From contig JBMHCT010000043.1 of NCBI GenBank assembly GCA_049889775.1, positions 248,001-312,000 of the forward strand: a stretch of 64,000 nucleotides of DNA, written 5' to 3'. The translations under genes were made by a program, and so were the position numbers. Below the pieces are notes generated by a model. That model was given only the letters and a program-made list of their open reading frames with translations. It was not told where the DNA came from and did not search any database. This document shows, piece after piece, positions 53,227 to 62,341 of this stretch (its first letter is position 1; every line of letters begins with the position of its first letter). The DNA is from Jejuia sp049889775 (GTDB lineage Bacteria > Bacteroidota > Bacteroidia > Flavobacteriales > Flavobacteriaceae).

Positions 53227-55896
53227 TTACTTAACAGTATCTTTCTCTTTTTTCTTGTTACCCAATAAACCACCAAGTACATTTTTAACGGTTTCTTTAG
53301 TGGAGTTTGTTTGTGTAGAGTCGGCTGTTTTTTTGTTACCAATTATATCTTTAAGTACAGTTTCAACCGTATTATTTTGCTGTTTTTTTATGGAATCGCT
53401 TTTGGTTTTATTGCCGCCAATAACATCACCAATTAAATCTTTCACCTTATTCTTACCCTGGTTCAATAGCTTTTGTTTTTGAATTTCAATGAGCTGATTT
53501 GTCAAGTTTTTAACACCGCTTGTCAAATCAGTTTTTATACTTGGATTTGTAAACATTCCAGTAATATTTGCAGTAACAGGAATGGTAATGTTATTCACTT
53601 CGGCATCATTTATTTGCCCAATTAAACGATTCACTTCGCTACCCAGGTATTTCGCAGGTACATTAAATACTGCATTATAGTTTAGGGTTTTGTCAAAACC
53701 ATGCGCACCAGAAACCTCAATATTAATATTTTGGTATTTTAATTTAAAAGGTTTTACGGCTACTTTCCCATCTGCGAATTCTAGTTTTGTTTTTACATCC
53801 TTTAAATCTAATTTTTCAAAATCTATAAAGTTTAGAGAGCCTTCTAGCTTACTTAATAACTTATCTTTGGTATTGATTTTGGTAGTCAATAATTCAGCTA
53901 AAGCATCACCAGAAAGCGAACTTAACACTGGTGAAAACTCTTCATCCAATGACCCCGAAAGATTCAAAGAAGTATTCAGCTTACCTTGAAACAATTTGGC
54001 AATAGGTGCCAGATTTTGCAACAAGTCCATGCCCTTAAAAGATTGGGAAATATCAAAGTCCGAAGCTCCTAACTTTAAGTTGAAAACTGGTGTTTTATCT
54101 TTTGTAGAAACATCTCCGTTTATAGCTAATTTCCCATCAAAAATAGAAGAGGTCATATTTTGAAGTGACGCTTTTTGGTCTTTAATATAAAGAGTTCCGG
54201 TTACGTTTTTCAAATTCAAATTATCGTACACCACAGTTTCGGCGTTGGCATTGATTGAGCATTCCAAAAAGTCTGGAATTTTTAGGGACTCTTCATCGCT
54301 TGTAGTTTTATTGTCCTCGGATATTGTTTGGTCTTCAGACATAAAATCACTAACCTTAAATACCGTGGAATTCACATTAAATCTGCCTTTCAAAGTATTA
54401 TCACTCAACAGAAAACCAAGTAAGTTTTTGATGGTTCCAGTCGCATTCAAATCACTGTCTCCTGTTTTGGCCTTAAAATTGTTAAGCGAAACCGATCCAG
54501 GATTAAACGTCATGTTCGCTTCTGAAATATGAATAGGATTCACAATATCTTCCGAAGAAAATACAAAGTCGGTAATACTAGCAGAACCATTATTTTTAAT
54601 GCGTTCGTAAGTATTGGTTTCAATCGCTTTCATATCGAAAGCTGTATTGATTTTGCCTTTTAAAATTCCGGTTAACGTATTTTCCAATTCTATGGGATAC
54701 ACTTTGGTGATGTTCGCCAAATTTAAAACCCCATCAACATTGGCATTTACCAACATGTTTTTGGTGAGGTTTTTTAAAGTTGCTGAAGATTTAAACACAT
54801 CTTCGTCAATTTTAAAATTAAGCGTTTTGATGTTTACATAAGTGTCGTCAACGTTTCCGGTCTCGTTCTTTATATGAGTGTCTATCGAAATATTGCTAAC
54901 CCGTTTTGGTAAATCAGGATATTTAAATGAAGCGTTATTTGAAGTAATGCTAATATCTAAATTAGGAATGGTTTCTTCAGAGCTTAAACCCTTTACAATA
55001 CCTTTCACCTTAAAATCTCCAGTAGTTTGAACACCTTCAATGTTTTTTGAATAGGCCTTCGGAATCACCGCAAGGAAATTCTTGAAATCAGATTCTGGGT
55101 TTTCAAAAGAAATGTCAATTTGCTGTTCGTTTTCAACTTGCTGTATAAAGCCTTGAAATTCAATAGGGAGATCATTGATATATCCTTTGTTGTCTTTAAA
55201 AGTGTATTTTGAATTTTCTAAATCTAAATCGATCAGCGCATCCAATTTCATAGGATTACTACTCAAATAATTAGTACTGTCCAAAGTAATACTAACATTG
55301 GCTTCACTATTGGTGTTCAATTCTGAAGTTTCAGCAGAAAATGTGCCGTGACCTTCATGGTTCAATTCCGTAACTTGAATCAATATATCAGAGCTTTCAT
55401 CGATATAAGAAAATGCACTATTGTTTATTTTATAGTCTTCAATATCAAAACCAAATCCACTATTGCTTTCTGTTGAAGATTGACCTTCACTTTCCTTAGT
55501 AATGTCATAATTATTGTTACCAAATTTATCTGTTTTCAAGGTTATCAAAGCCTCATCAATGGCGATAGAATTCACAACAATAGGACCATCGTTCGCACTT
55601 TTAAACAATTCTTTAACCGACATGGTAAACGATATATCCTTGGCAGAGGCTAAAGTTTCATCCTTAAAAGGTTCAAAATTAGTTATCACCAAATCGCTCA
55701 CGTCGACGTATGCCTGAGGAAAGCTTTTCATGAAACTCAGACTCACATCGCTAAATTCTACTTTAGCATTAACATTTTCATTAATAAAGCGTTTTACCAT
55801 GTCCTTAATTTGTCCTTGAAAAGCAAAGGGTAGGGCGATAAGTAGTAAAATAATGATGAGCAAAGTGATGCCAATAATTTTGAAAGCCTTTTTCAA
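53227..55896 (-). CDS. AsmA-like family protein
   Basis: This 889-residue protein has an N-terminal membrane anchor (ITLLIIILLLIALPFAF) followed by repeating beta-strands of the AsmA/chorein-like type (VDVSDLVITNFEPFKDETLA, then SLSGDALAELLTTKINTKDK in the C-terminal AsmA_2 region). The last 80 residues are low-complexity Lys/Thr. AsmA-like proteins bridge the envelope and are linked to phospholipid transport to the outer membrane. It is a single gene. Confidence 0.85.
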   Translation of the reverse strand: MKKAFKIIGITLLIIILLLIALPFAFQGQIKDMVKRFINENVNAKVEFSDVSLSFMKSFPQAYVDVSDLVITNFEPFKDETLASAKDISFTMSVKELFKSANDGPIVVNSIAIDEALITLKTDKFGNNNYDITKESEGQSSTESNSGFGFDIEDYKINNSAFSYIDESSDILIQVTELNHEGHGTFSAETSELNTNSEANVSITLDSTNYLSSNPMKLDALIDLDLENSKYTFKDNKGYINDLPIEFQGFIQQVENEQQIDISFENPESDFKNFLAVIPKAYSKNIEGVQTTGDFKVKGIVKGLSSEETIPNLDISITSNNASFKYPDLPKRVSNISIDTHIKNETGNVDDTYVNIKTLNFKIDEDVFKSSATLKNLTKNMLVNANVDGVLNLANITKVYPIELENTLTGILKGKINTAFDMKAIETNTYERIKNNGSASITDFVFSSEDIVNPIHISEANMTFNPGSVSLNNFKAKTGDSDLNATGTIKNLLGFLLSDNTLKGRFNVNSTVFKVSDFMSEDQTISEDNKTTSDEESLKIPDFLECSINANAETVVYDNLNLKNVTGTLYIKDQKASLQNMTSSIFDGKLAINGDVSTKDKTPVFNLKLGASDFDISQSFKGMDLLQNLAPIAKLFQGKLNTSLNLSGSLDEEFSPVLSSLSGDALAELLTTKINTKDKLLSKLEGSLNFIDFEKLDLKDVKTKLEFADGKVAVKPFKLKYQNINIEVSGAHGFDKTLNYNAVFNVPAKYLGSEVNRLIGQINDAEVNNITIPVTANITGMFTNPSIKTDLTSGVKNLTNQLIEIQKQKLLNQGKNKVKDLIGDVIGGNKTKSDSIKKQQNNTVETVLKDIIGNKKTADSTQTNSTKETVKNVLGGLLGNKKKEKDTVK

Positions 55897-55983
55897 AGTG
55901 AAGAATTTTAAAATTGTACGTACACAAAGATATACGCAAAAACAATGCTAAAAGGTTGACAACCGTGAATTTATTGTTAAATA

Positions 55984-56688
55984 CTACACAAGCTCTATCT
56001 CTTCATTTACCTGTAGTTTGAAACGTTTTCTGAATAAATACACACCTAGGTAGAGTAATGGCGTATCTAAAATGGCAACAAAAACTTTAAATAGAAAACC
56101 ACTAACCAACAAGCCTTTAAAATTCGCCCAATCAATAATTCCGAAAGAACACAGTAGGAAAACAATTGTAAACGTATCTACAAATTGCGAGAACCACGTT
56201 GAGAAATTGTTCCGAAGCCAAAGATGTTTTCCTTTGGTAAGGCGTTTCCAAAAATGATAGATTTGGATGTCTACAAATTGTGCAAACAAATAGGTGAGCA
56301 TACTTGCAAAAACGGCAATTGTAGAGTTTCCAAAAACTGTTTTAAACATTTCGTTATCAACCGGAGCCCATGGTGTGGCAGGAACAATATCGGCAACGTA
56401 AATAATTGATAATGAAAAAAGCGAAGCAAAAATTCCAACTACTACAATATCATTTGCCCTTTTTTTACCATAAATCTCACTAATTAAATCTGTAATTAAG
56501 AATGTGATAGGATAAGGTAAAATGCCCACTGAAATTTCAAAAAGCTTGCTGCCAAAAATTTCCAAATCAAACGGATACCAATAGAAAAATTTTTGAAAAA
56601 TTAAGTTTGAAACGACTAATGATGTTATGAATAAACCACCCAATAACAAGTAAATACGTTGGGCTAAGAGTTTGTCTTTTAGTGTCAT
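55984..56688 (-). CDS. Queuosine precursor transporter (YhhQ/QPTR family)
   Basis: This 234-residue protein with about six membrane helices has YhhQ-family features: PYPITFLITDLISEIYGKKRA near residue 57, then TYLFAQFVDIQIYHFWKRLT, and LRNNFSTWFSQFVDTFTIVF. It imports queuosine precursors (preQ0/preQ1 or queuine-type bases) for tRNA modification. No preQ1 riboswitch was seen in its leader, and the space upstream is filled by hairpin modules from 56701 on. Confidence 0.87.
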   Translation of the reverse strand: MTLKDKLLAQRIYLLLGGLFITSLVVSNLIFQKFFYWYPFDLEIFGSKLFEISVGILPYPITFLITDLISEIYGKKRANDIVVVGIFASLFSLSIIYVADIVPATPWAPVDNEMFKTVFGNSTIAVFASMLTYLFAQFVDIQIYHFWKRLTKGKHLWLRNNFSTWFSQFVDTFTIVFLLCSFGIIDWANFKGLLVSGFLFKVFVAILDTPLLYLGVYLFRKRFKLQVNEEIELV

Positions 56689-56700
56689 TTTTTAACGTTA

Positions 56701-56744
56701 TGTCAGTTCGAGTGATGCGACGGTAGGAGCATTGTATCGAGAAC
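56701..56744 (+). repeat. Short hairpin module 1
   Basis: TTCGAGTGATGC at the left and GCATTGTATCGAGAA at the right, around GACGGTAGGA. The ends are conserved in all five modules, and the inner arms ATGC / GCAT pair. Confidence 0.75.
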
Positions 56745-56768
56745 CATTTTACATCCCTTCCTTAAAGT

Positions 56769-56820
56769 GCTTCTCAATACAACTATTCTAATTGCATTTG
56801 AAAAACCACTCGAAGTGAAG
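56769..56820 (-). repeat. Short hairpin module 2 (inverted, degenerate)
   Basis: On the minus strand it runs from CACTTCGAGTGG to GTATTGAGAAG. The ends match the family with one change (ATTGAG for ATCGAG) and the centre is diverged. Confidence 0.6.
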
Positions 56821-56841
56821 GAACTTATGTTCTATCATGAT

Positions 56842-56887
56842 TGTCAGTTCGAGTGATTTCAAGGCACAAGAAATCGTATCGAGAACC
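56842..56887 (+). repeat. Short hairpin module 3, abutting the GIY-YIG stop codon
   Basis: TTCGAGTGATTTC and GAAATCGTATCGAGAACC, with GATTTC pairing to GAAATC. Its last base is immediately followed by the TAA stop (56888-56890) of the GIY-YIG gene on the minus strand. Confidence 0.78.
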
Positions 56888-57184
56888 TTATTCTTTCTTG
56901 AACTTCTTTTTAGCTAAGTTAGGAAGTTTATCAAATTCGCCATTAATAAGAGCTTCTTTTTTAGCTCTAGACCATTTTTTGATTTGTTTTTCGGTTGAGA
57001 TGGCAACTTCTGGATTGGTGAATTCTGCATAAAACGCTAAATGGACAGGTCTTCTATTGAAAGTGTAACTATCAATATGTTTACCAGTTTGATGCTCAAT
57101 TATTCTTTTTTCTAATGTTGAAGTAATGCCAGTATAATATGTGTTGTCTGAGCATTTTAAAATATATACGTAATAGATTTTCAT
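56888..57184 (-). CDS. GIY-YIG nuclease family protein
   Basis: This 98-residue single-domain GIY-YIG protein of the UvrC/SLX1-like small type has YYVYILKCSDNTYYTGIT, with the Tyr pairs in the GIY-like and YIG-like positions. Arg in EKRIIEHQTG and the catalytic Glu in AISTEKQIKKWSRAKKEALI are also visible. It could cut DNA, but its biological role is unknown. It is surrounded by five inverted or direct hairpin modules, one of which touches its stop codon, while another begins 14 nt upstream of its ATG. This suggests a small element in which gene and modules move together. Confidence 0.88.
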   Translation of the reverse strand: MKIYYVYILKCSDNTYYTGITSTLEKRIIEHQTGKHIDSYTFNRRPVHLAFYAEFTNPEVAISTEKQIKKWSRAKKEALINGEFDKLPNLAKKKFKKE

Positions 57185-57198
57185 GTAGTTAAAGATAA

Positions 57199-57247
57199 GC
57201 TTCTCGATACAATTCCGACGAAAAAGTCGGAATTACTCGAAGTGACG
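57199..57247 (-). repeat. Short hairpin module 4 (inverted)
   Basis: On the minus strand TCACTTCGAGTAATTCCGAC and GTCGGAATTGTATCGAGAAG have the family ends and a perfect centre stem AATTCCGAC / GTCGGAATT. It lies in inverted orientation to module 3 across the GIY-YIG gene. Confidence 0.78.
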
Positions 57248-57270
57248 GTTGTTAATGATTTGCACTGTTT

Positions 57271-57312
57271 TCAGTTCGAGTGATGCGACAATAGGAGCAT
57301 CCTATCGATAAC
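57271..57312 (+). repeat. Short hairpin module 5
   Basis: CAGTTCGAGTGATGC and GCATCCTATCGATAAC, centre GATGC / GCATC. It is nearly the same as module 1 (shared GCGAC..TAGGAGCAT). Confidence 0.75.
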
Positions 57313-57381
57313 TTTTGACTAAAAAATCTAAACTTAAAAGATGTCAGAATTCAATTTACTTTTTATTATTTTGCTTTCTTC

Positions 57382-58512
57382 ATGATAAAACCAACAACAT
57401 ATCATATTTCTCTAGGAAGCAATAAGGGTGATAAATTTAAAAACCTACAATTGGCAGTAGATGCCATTCATCAACGTATCGGTCATATTAAGCTGATCTC
57501 CAAAGTATATCAATCTCCTGCCTTTGGTTTTGATGGTGAGGATTTTTTTAATTGCTGTTTGGTAATGGAAAGCGATTTAGAGCCTCAAGAGGTTTTAGAG
57601 CATTTACTAAATATTGAAACAGAATTAGGTAGAACCCGAACCAAAACCAAAGGTTATGAAGCCCGAATTATAGATTTGGATATTGTATTTGCAGAAGATG
57701 CGATTGTAGAAACGAAAACACTACAAGTACCACATCCTGAAATGCAAAAGCGCAAGTTTGTGTTGTTGCCGTTAAATGATATTGGTTCAAAGGTGATGCA
57801 CCCTGAGTTGGATAAGTCCGTTTTGGAATTGTTGAAAGCATGCGAAGATACATCTGTTTTAGAGCCGATAAATATCTGGCTGAAAAACCCAAGTAAGCAG
57901 TTCAATTTTTCAAGTTACAACTACATAGCTATTGAAGGGAACATAGGCGCAGGAAAAACAAGTTTAGCCACTAAAATTGCTCAAGATTTTAATGCGAAAT
58001 TGATATTAGAACGGTTTGCCGATAATCCGTTTTTGCCCAAATTTTATGAAGATGCAAACCGGTATGCGTTTCCATTAGAAATGTCATTTCTGGCGGACCG
58101 CTATCAACAAATTTCAGATGATTTATCGCAGCTCGATTTGTTTAAGGACTTTATCGTAAGCGATTATTATGTAATTAAATCATTGATTTTTTCAAAGGTG
58201 ACGTTAAGGGGAGATGAGTTCAATCTATACCGAAAGCTATTCAATTTAATGTATAAAGACATTAAAAAACCTGAACTTTATGTCTATCTGTATCAAAATA
58301 CAGAGCGCTTACAAGAAAACATTAAAAAGCGTGGTCGCGAGTATGAGCAAAACATTGAGGATGATTATTTAGAAAATATCAACACAGGATACTTAGAATT
58401 TTTAAAAACCCAAACCGATTTGAATGTAAAGATTATTGATATTTCGGACAGGGATTTTGTTGGGAAACGCGAGGACTATTTGTGGGTTTTGGAAGAGGTA
58501 TTGAAGGGTTGA
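57382..58512 (+). CDS. folK: HPPK (FolK) fused to a deoxynucleoside kinase
   Basis: This 376-residue bifunctional protein starts with HPPK, residues about 1-165: LGSNKGDKFKNL, then SPAFGFDGEDFFNCC, GRTRTKTKGYEARIIDLDI and the VPHPEMQKRKFVLLPL motif. HPPK pyrophosphorylates 6-hydroxymethyl-dihydropterin in folate synthesis. From about residue 180 it is a deoxynucleoside kinase with P-loop GNIGAGKTS (Lys192), LERFADNPFLPKFYED, DRYQQ and KRGREYEQNI as lid. This fusion is known in flavobacteria, and the logic may be shared thymidylate/folate supply. It is a single gene with no terminator seen. Confidence 0.93.
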   Translation: MIKPTTYHISLGSNKGDKFKNLQLAVDAIHQRIGHIKLISKVYQSPAFGFDGEDFFNCCLVMESDLEPQEVLEHLLNIETELGRTRTKTKGYEARIIDLDIVFAEDAIVETKTLQVPHPEMQKRKFVLLPLNDIGSKVMHPELDKSVLELLKACEDTSVLEPINIWLKNPSKQFNFSSYNYIAIEGNIGAGKTSLATKIAQDFNAKLILERFADNPFLPKFYEDANRYAFPLEMSFLADRYQQISDDLSQLDLFKDFIVSDYYVIKSLIFSKVTLRGDEFNLYRKLFNLMYKDIKKPELYVYLYQNTERLQENIKKRGREYEQNIEDDYLENINTGYLEFLKTQTDLNVKIIDISDRDFVGKREDYLWVLEEVLKG

Positions 58513-58608
58513 TTTCTGGTATTGCGCTTATCGGTTAGATATGGTTGCGTTTTAATGAATTATATCGTTTGATAACCGAATTTAGAACTTTAAATGCTTA
58601 AAATCAAA

Positions 58609-59322
58609 CTAAAAAGGTTCAATTAGCGTTGTCACGATTCTACTTTTATCTGCTAAAACATACTCATTTAAAACAGTTGAGCTTGCAACTTTAAAATGAA
58701 AAGGAGCTTTCAAAATATCTACACCACTTCCATGTTTTACATGATTACCTTGGCTTGCAATGATGTCTTTATTTGGTTCAAAGTCACCCGTTGGAATATG
58801 CTCCGTAAGAATAATGAATTTATATTCAGCTAACTTTTCTAAAATCCTCAGAATTTCATTATTCGATAAATGTTGCAGTACTTGCCGAAGTATCACACAA
58901 TCTGCTTTCGGGAGCTCGTCTTTTGAAATATCTAAACAATGAAACTCTAAATTTTCTGCCTTAAATAATGTCTTGTTTCTTTCAATGAGGGCTTCTACAA
59001 TATCAATACCAATGTAATTTTTTGAATATTTAATAAAATGTTTCCCCACATTAAAATCGCCACAGCCTAAATCTAAAACTGCTAAAGGAGTTTCAAAAGA
59101 GTTTAAGAAATTGGTCACTGCTTTTAAATAGGGTTCTATTATTTCTGGTTTATGTGAACCGGTTCCAGAATAAAAGTCAACATCGGTGCCACCCCAAAGT
59201 TTCATCTCATAAATTTGCTCCATAACTGCCTTTGTAGGCCAAGGTATTTTCGCTTTTTTTACCATATGTTCTTTTTTAGGAAAATCATGAACCAATTTGT
59301 TATGTAACGTTTTCGAAATCAA
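58609..59322 (-). CDS. Class I SAM-dependent methyltransferase
   Basis: This 237-residue protein has the Rossmann methyltransferase motifs: VLDLGCGDFNVGKHF (motif I, near residue 84), GIDIVEALIERNK, FHCLDISKDELPKADCVIL and LRQVLQHLSNNEIL. The N-terminal segment KEHMVKKAKIPWPTKAVMEQIYEMKLWGG is typical of a family of uncharacterised methyltransferases. The substrate is unknown. It is divergent from the sulfatase. Confidence 0.82.
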   Translation of the reverse strand: MISKTLHNKLVHDFPKKEHMVKKAKIPWPTKAVMEQIYEMKLWGGTDVDFYSGTGSHKPEIIEPYLKAVTNFLNSFETPLAVLDLGCGDFNVGKHFIKYSKNYIGIDIVEALIERNKTLFKAENLEFHCLDISKDELPKADCVILRQVLQHLSNNEILRILEKLAEYKFIILTEHIPTGDFEPNKDIIASQGNHVKHGSGVDILKAPFHFKVASSTVLNEYVLADKSRIVTTLIEPF

Positions 59323-59363
59323 GTTTAATTAATATATTTAGAACTTACAACTAAACAATAATT

Positions 59364-61007
59364 ATGAAATTCTATTCCATTCTAGCATTTGCTTTCTGCG
59401 TCTTAATAGTGTGTTCTTGTAAATCTAAAGAAACTGAAGTAGCAGAAGTTACACAACCAAATATTATATACATAATGGCAGACGACCATACCACGCAGGG
59501 TATTGGAGCGTATGGAAGTAGATTAGCTAGTTTAAATCCAACGCCTACGATAGATCGCATTGCAAAGGAAGGCGTTTTGATGGAAAATGTATTTTGTACC
59601 AACTCCATTTGTACGCCATCCCGCGCAAGCATTTTAACGGGGCAGTATGGACAAGTAAATGGAGTTGTTGATTTAAGTGGAAGATTATCAAAAGAAGATC
59701 AGCATTTACCAAGAGAAATAGGAAAGTTAGGGTACCAAACTGCTATGATTGGAAAGTGGCATTTAAAACATGCACCAGAAGCTTTTGATTATTACAATGT
59801 TTTGCCTGGTCAGGGTGATTATTTTAATCCTACTTTATATTCACGAGAAGGCGGTACACCTACAGAATTTCGATTTGAAGAAGATTTGGTGCGAACTGTA
59901 AATGCTACTAAGTATGAAGGACATTCTACAGACGTGATTACAAATATTGCTCTAGCTTGGTTAAAAAATAAAAGAGATAAAAATAAGCCATTTTTCTTGA
60001 TGCAACATTATAAAGCACCACATGACTTTTTTGAATTCGCACCTCGCTATAAGGATTATTTAGAGGACATTAATATACCCGAACCAGAAAGTTTATGGGA
60101 TAACAAAAATAATGGGTCTGTTGGTACTCGTGGTTATAATGATAGTTTATTAGATACTATCGGTTCTTCTATTGGACACAGAAATGTGATTAGAAATATG
60201 GGTATGCATATGGAAATTGATCCTTCAATTCCAGATCCAGAATATAAGAGGTTAGCATATCAAGAATATTTGAAACGGTATTTAAGATGCGTAAAAGGTG
60301 TAGATGATAATGTAAAGCGATTATTTGATTATTTGGAGTCTGAAGGATTGATGGATAATACTATTATAATTTATACAGGCGATCAAGGTTTTATGTTGGG
60401 TGAGCATGATTATATTGACAAGCGTTGGATGTATGAAGAATCCATGCGTATGCCATTTTTAGTACGTTATCCAAAAACCATTAAGGCAGGAAGTAAAGCT
60501 GATGCTATTGTTAATAACACCGATTTTGCACCTACAATGATTGCAATGGCTGGTGGTAAAACACCTGAATATATGCAGGGAAGTAGTTTTAAAGATATTA
60601 TTGAAACTGGGGAAGAACCAGAAGGTTGGAAACAAGAAACCTACTACCGCTATTGGATGCACATGGCGCATAAGCATAATAATCCTGGGCATTTTGGTAT
60701 CCGCACAAAAGACTACAAATTAATCTTCTTCTATGGAAGAGATTATAACACTGAAAGAAATACCGAAGCGCAAGAATGGGCGCATAACCCTGAATCTATG
60801 TCGGATTTTGAAACACCACCGGCTTGGGAATTCTATGATTTGAGAAATGATCCTAAAGAAATGGACAATAGATATGGCGATGAAAATTATGCTGATGTTA
60901 TCGCTGATTTAAAAGTCCGTTTAAAGAACTTAAGAGCAGAGGTTAAGGAGGACGATTCTAAATATCCTCAAATTGCCGAAGTTGTAGAAGAATATTGGGA
61001 TAAATAG
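59364..61007 (+). CDS. Sulfatase (formylglycine-dependent) lipoprotein
   Basis: This 547-residue lipoprotein (LIVCSC, Cys about 19) is of the alkaline phosphatase-like sulfatase family. Metal-binding Asp residues lie in MADDHTTQGIGAYG. The formylglycine motif is Cys83-Thr-Pro-Ser-Arg within NSICTPSRASILTGQ. Lys in MIGKWHLK, FFLMQHYKAPHDFFEFAP and TGDQGFMLGEHDYIDKRWM complete the active site. It removes sulfate esters, probably from algal polysaccharides. It is an intact relative of the broken copy at 33474. It ends 6 nt before the convergent GH43 gene. Confidence 0.92.
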   Translation: MKFYSILAFAFCVLIVCSCKSKETEVAEVTQPNIIYIMADDHTTQGIGAYGSRLASLNPTPTIDRIAKEGVLMENVFCTNSICTPSRASILTGQYGQVNGVVDLSGRLSKEDQHLPREIGKLGYQTAMIGKWHLKHAPEAFDYYNVLPGQGDYFNPTLYSREGGTPTEFRFEEDLVRTVNATKYEGHSTDVITNIALAWLKNKRDKNKPFFLMQHYKAPHDFFEFAPRYKDYLEDINIPEPESLWDNKNNGSVGTRGYNDSLLDTIGSSIGHRNVIRNMGMHMEIDPSIPDPEYKRLAYQEYLKRYLRCVKGVDDNVKRLFDYLESEGLMDNTIIIYTGDQGFMLGEHDYIDKRWMYEESMRMPFLVRYPKTIKAGSKADAIVNNTDFAPTMIAMAGGKTPEYMQGSSFKDIIETGEEPEGWKQETYYRYWMHMAHKHNNPGHFGIRTKDYKLIFFYGRDYNTERNTEAQEWAHNPESMSDFETPPAWEFYDLRNDPKEMDNRYGDENYADVIADLKVRLKNLRAEVKEDDSKYPQIAEVVEEYWDK

Positions 61008-61013
61008 TTTAGG

Positions 61014-62339
61014 TTAATCAAAATAGAACCAATCAATTTCTAATTCGGAAGTTTCAGTATTTTTGAAAATTAAATAAAGTGCATGATCTCCTTCTACTAC
61101 ATCAATACTAATAGATGTTATTTGATAAAGGTTATTACTTTTCATTGGTAATTGGTCTTCTCCAATTTTGATTCCATTTGGCGAGTCCAACCGTATTTCT
61201 AGAATTTCCCCATTAGAATTAGTCGTTTTTATATTGAAATTTTTAAGACCTTTTTTAAACTTCAAATATTTATAAGCGACGTAATTGTTTGATGTAATGT
61301 TGGATAGAACTCCAGAATTGGTGTCTTCTGATTTTAGATCTTTAATGAAAACAGTTCCGGAAAGCAAACAAGCACGTTCCGCTTGCATTATTTTTGAGGC
61401 ATCTATGGGAGCACCTAAAGCGCCTTGGGTGGTCATTTCAACTTCATCGATAGAACCGTCTTCATTAATCTTTATGGGTTCAATACAGGCTTTTCTATAT
61501 TTTCTGGAGTTGTTTGTAGGTCGATGATAAAATACATACCATTGGTCTCTAAACTTTTCAATAGAACCATGATTGTTCCATACCTCGGGGTCGCTACCAA
61601 TATTGTCAATGATAACACCTTTGTAGGTGTATGGCCCCATAGGCATTTTACTAGTGGCATAACCAATGCAGGTGGGACGATTATTTCGGCTATCATCTGC
61701 AAAAACCAAATAATAAGTATCTCCAATTTTTCGCATAGAGGAACCTTCATGAAAGGCTACGTTGCCAGCTTTGTCTAACGGAAAAACTATGTTCGTAGTG
61801 TCAATTTCAACCATATTCGGTTGTAATCTTGCCATCTTGGGCTTTCCTTGTCCCCATATGTAATAGCCTTTTTCATCATCATCAATAAAAACCGCAGGAT
61901 CAATTTGGTATGCCCCTTTTATTCTAGTACCATTTTTAAAAGGTCCGTATGGAGAATCACTCGTAGCAACGCCTTCAGAAAATGTTTTTCCAGGAGAACA
62001 ATAATACAGATAGTAAGTGCCATTTTTGTAAGCGCAATCGGGAGCAAATAGCAATTTATCATGATATTGCACTTGGTCATTAACCCCTTTTGAGGCAAAT
62101 GCATCTTCAATCAAAGTCCATTCAATTAAATTATCGCTCATCAAAACGTGATGCTTATACGAACACCAATAATAGTCACTTTCATCGCGAGAGCCATAAA
62201 TATATATTTTTCCATCTTGCCATACGTGTGCTTCAGGATCTGCTATAAAAACACCATTATCAATAATTGGATTTTGCGCTTTAACTTGAATAAAGGATAC
62301 AAGGCCTAATAAAATTAAGTTAGAAAAAATAGTTCGCAT
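61014..62339 (-). CDS. GH43 family glycoside hydrolase with C-terminal CBM6-like module
   Basis: This 441-residue secreted enzyme (signal ending IQVKAQ) has the GH43 five-bladed propeller with visible catalytic acids: Asp in FIADPEAHVW, Asp in GAYQIDPAVFID and Glu in AFHEGSSMRKIG. The C-terminal 110 residues (TSNNYVAYKYLKFKKGLKN to LIFKNTETSELEIDWFYFD) match a CBM6-like sugar-binding module. Such enzymes act as arabinofuranosidases, xylosidases or galactosidases. It starts 2 nt after the spoU-type methyltransferase stop and is likely co-transcribed with it. Confidence 0.88.
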   Translation of the reverse strand: MRTIFSNLILLGLVSFIQVKAQNPIIDNGVFIADPEAHVWQDGKIYIYGSRDESDYYWCSYKHHVLMSDNLIEWTLIEDAFASKGVNDQVQYHDKLLFAPDCAYKNGTYYLYYCSPGKTFSEGVATSDSPYGPFKNGTRIKGAYQIDPAVFIDDDEKGYYIWGQGKPKMARLQPNMVEIDTTNIVFPLDKAGNVAFHEGSSMRKIGDTYYLVFADDSRNNRPTCIGYATSKMPMGPYTYKGVIIDNIGSDPEVWNNHGSIEKFRDQWYVFYHRPTNNSRKYRKACIEPIKINEDGSIDEVEMTTQGALGAPIDASKIMQAERACLLSGTVFIKDLKSEDTNSGVLSNITSNNYVAYKYLKFKKGLKNFNIKTTNSNGEILEIRLDSPNGIKIGEDQLPMKSNNLYQITSISIDVVEGDHALYLIFKNTETSELEIDWFYFD

Positions 62340-62341
62340 AC

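Noticed and set aside
56689..56887. preQ1 riboswitch before the queuosine precursor transporter
   Set aside because: No preQ1 aptamer pattern was seen. The space is filled by the hairpin modules.
56701..57312. CRISPR array
   Set aside because: The repeats are in both orientations, have variable centres and no regular spacers, and there are no cas genes.
59364..62339. A complete polysaccharide utilisation locus
   Set aside because: Sulfatase and GH43 are present, but there is no SusC/SusD pair and no dedicated regulator, and the neighbours are housekeeping genes.
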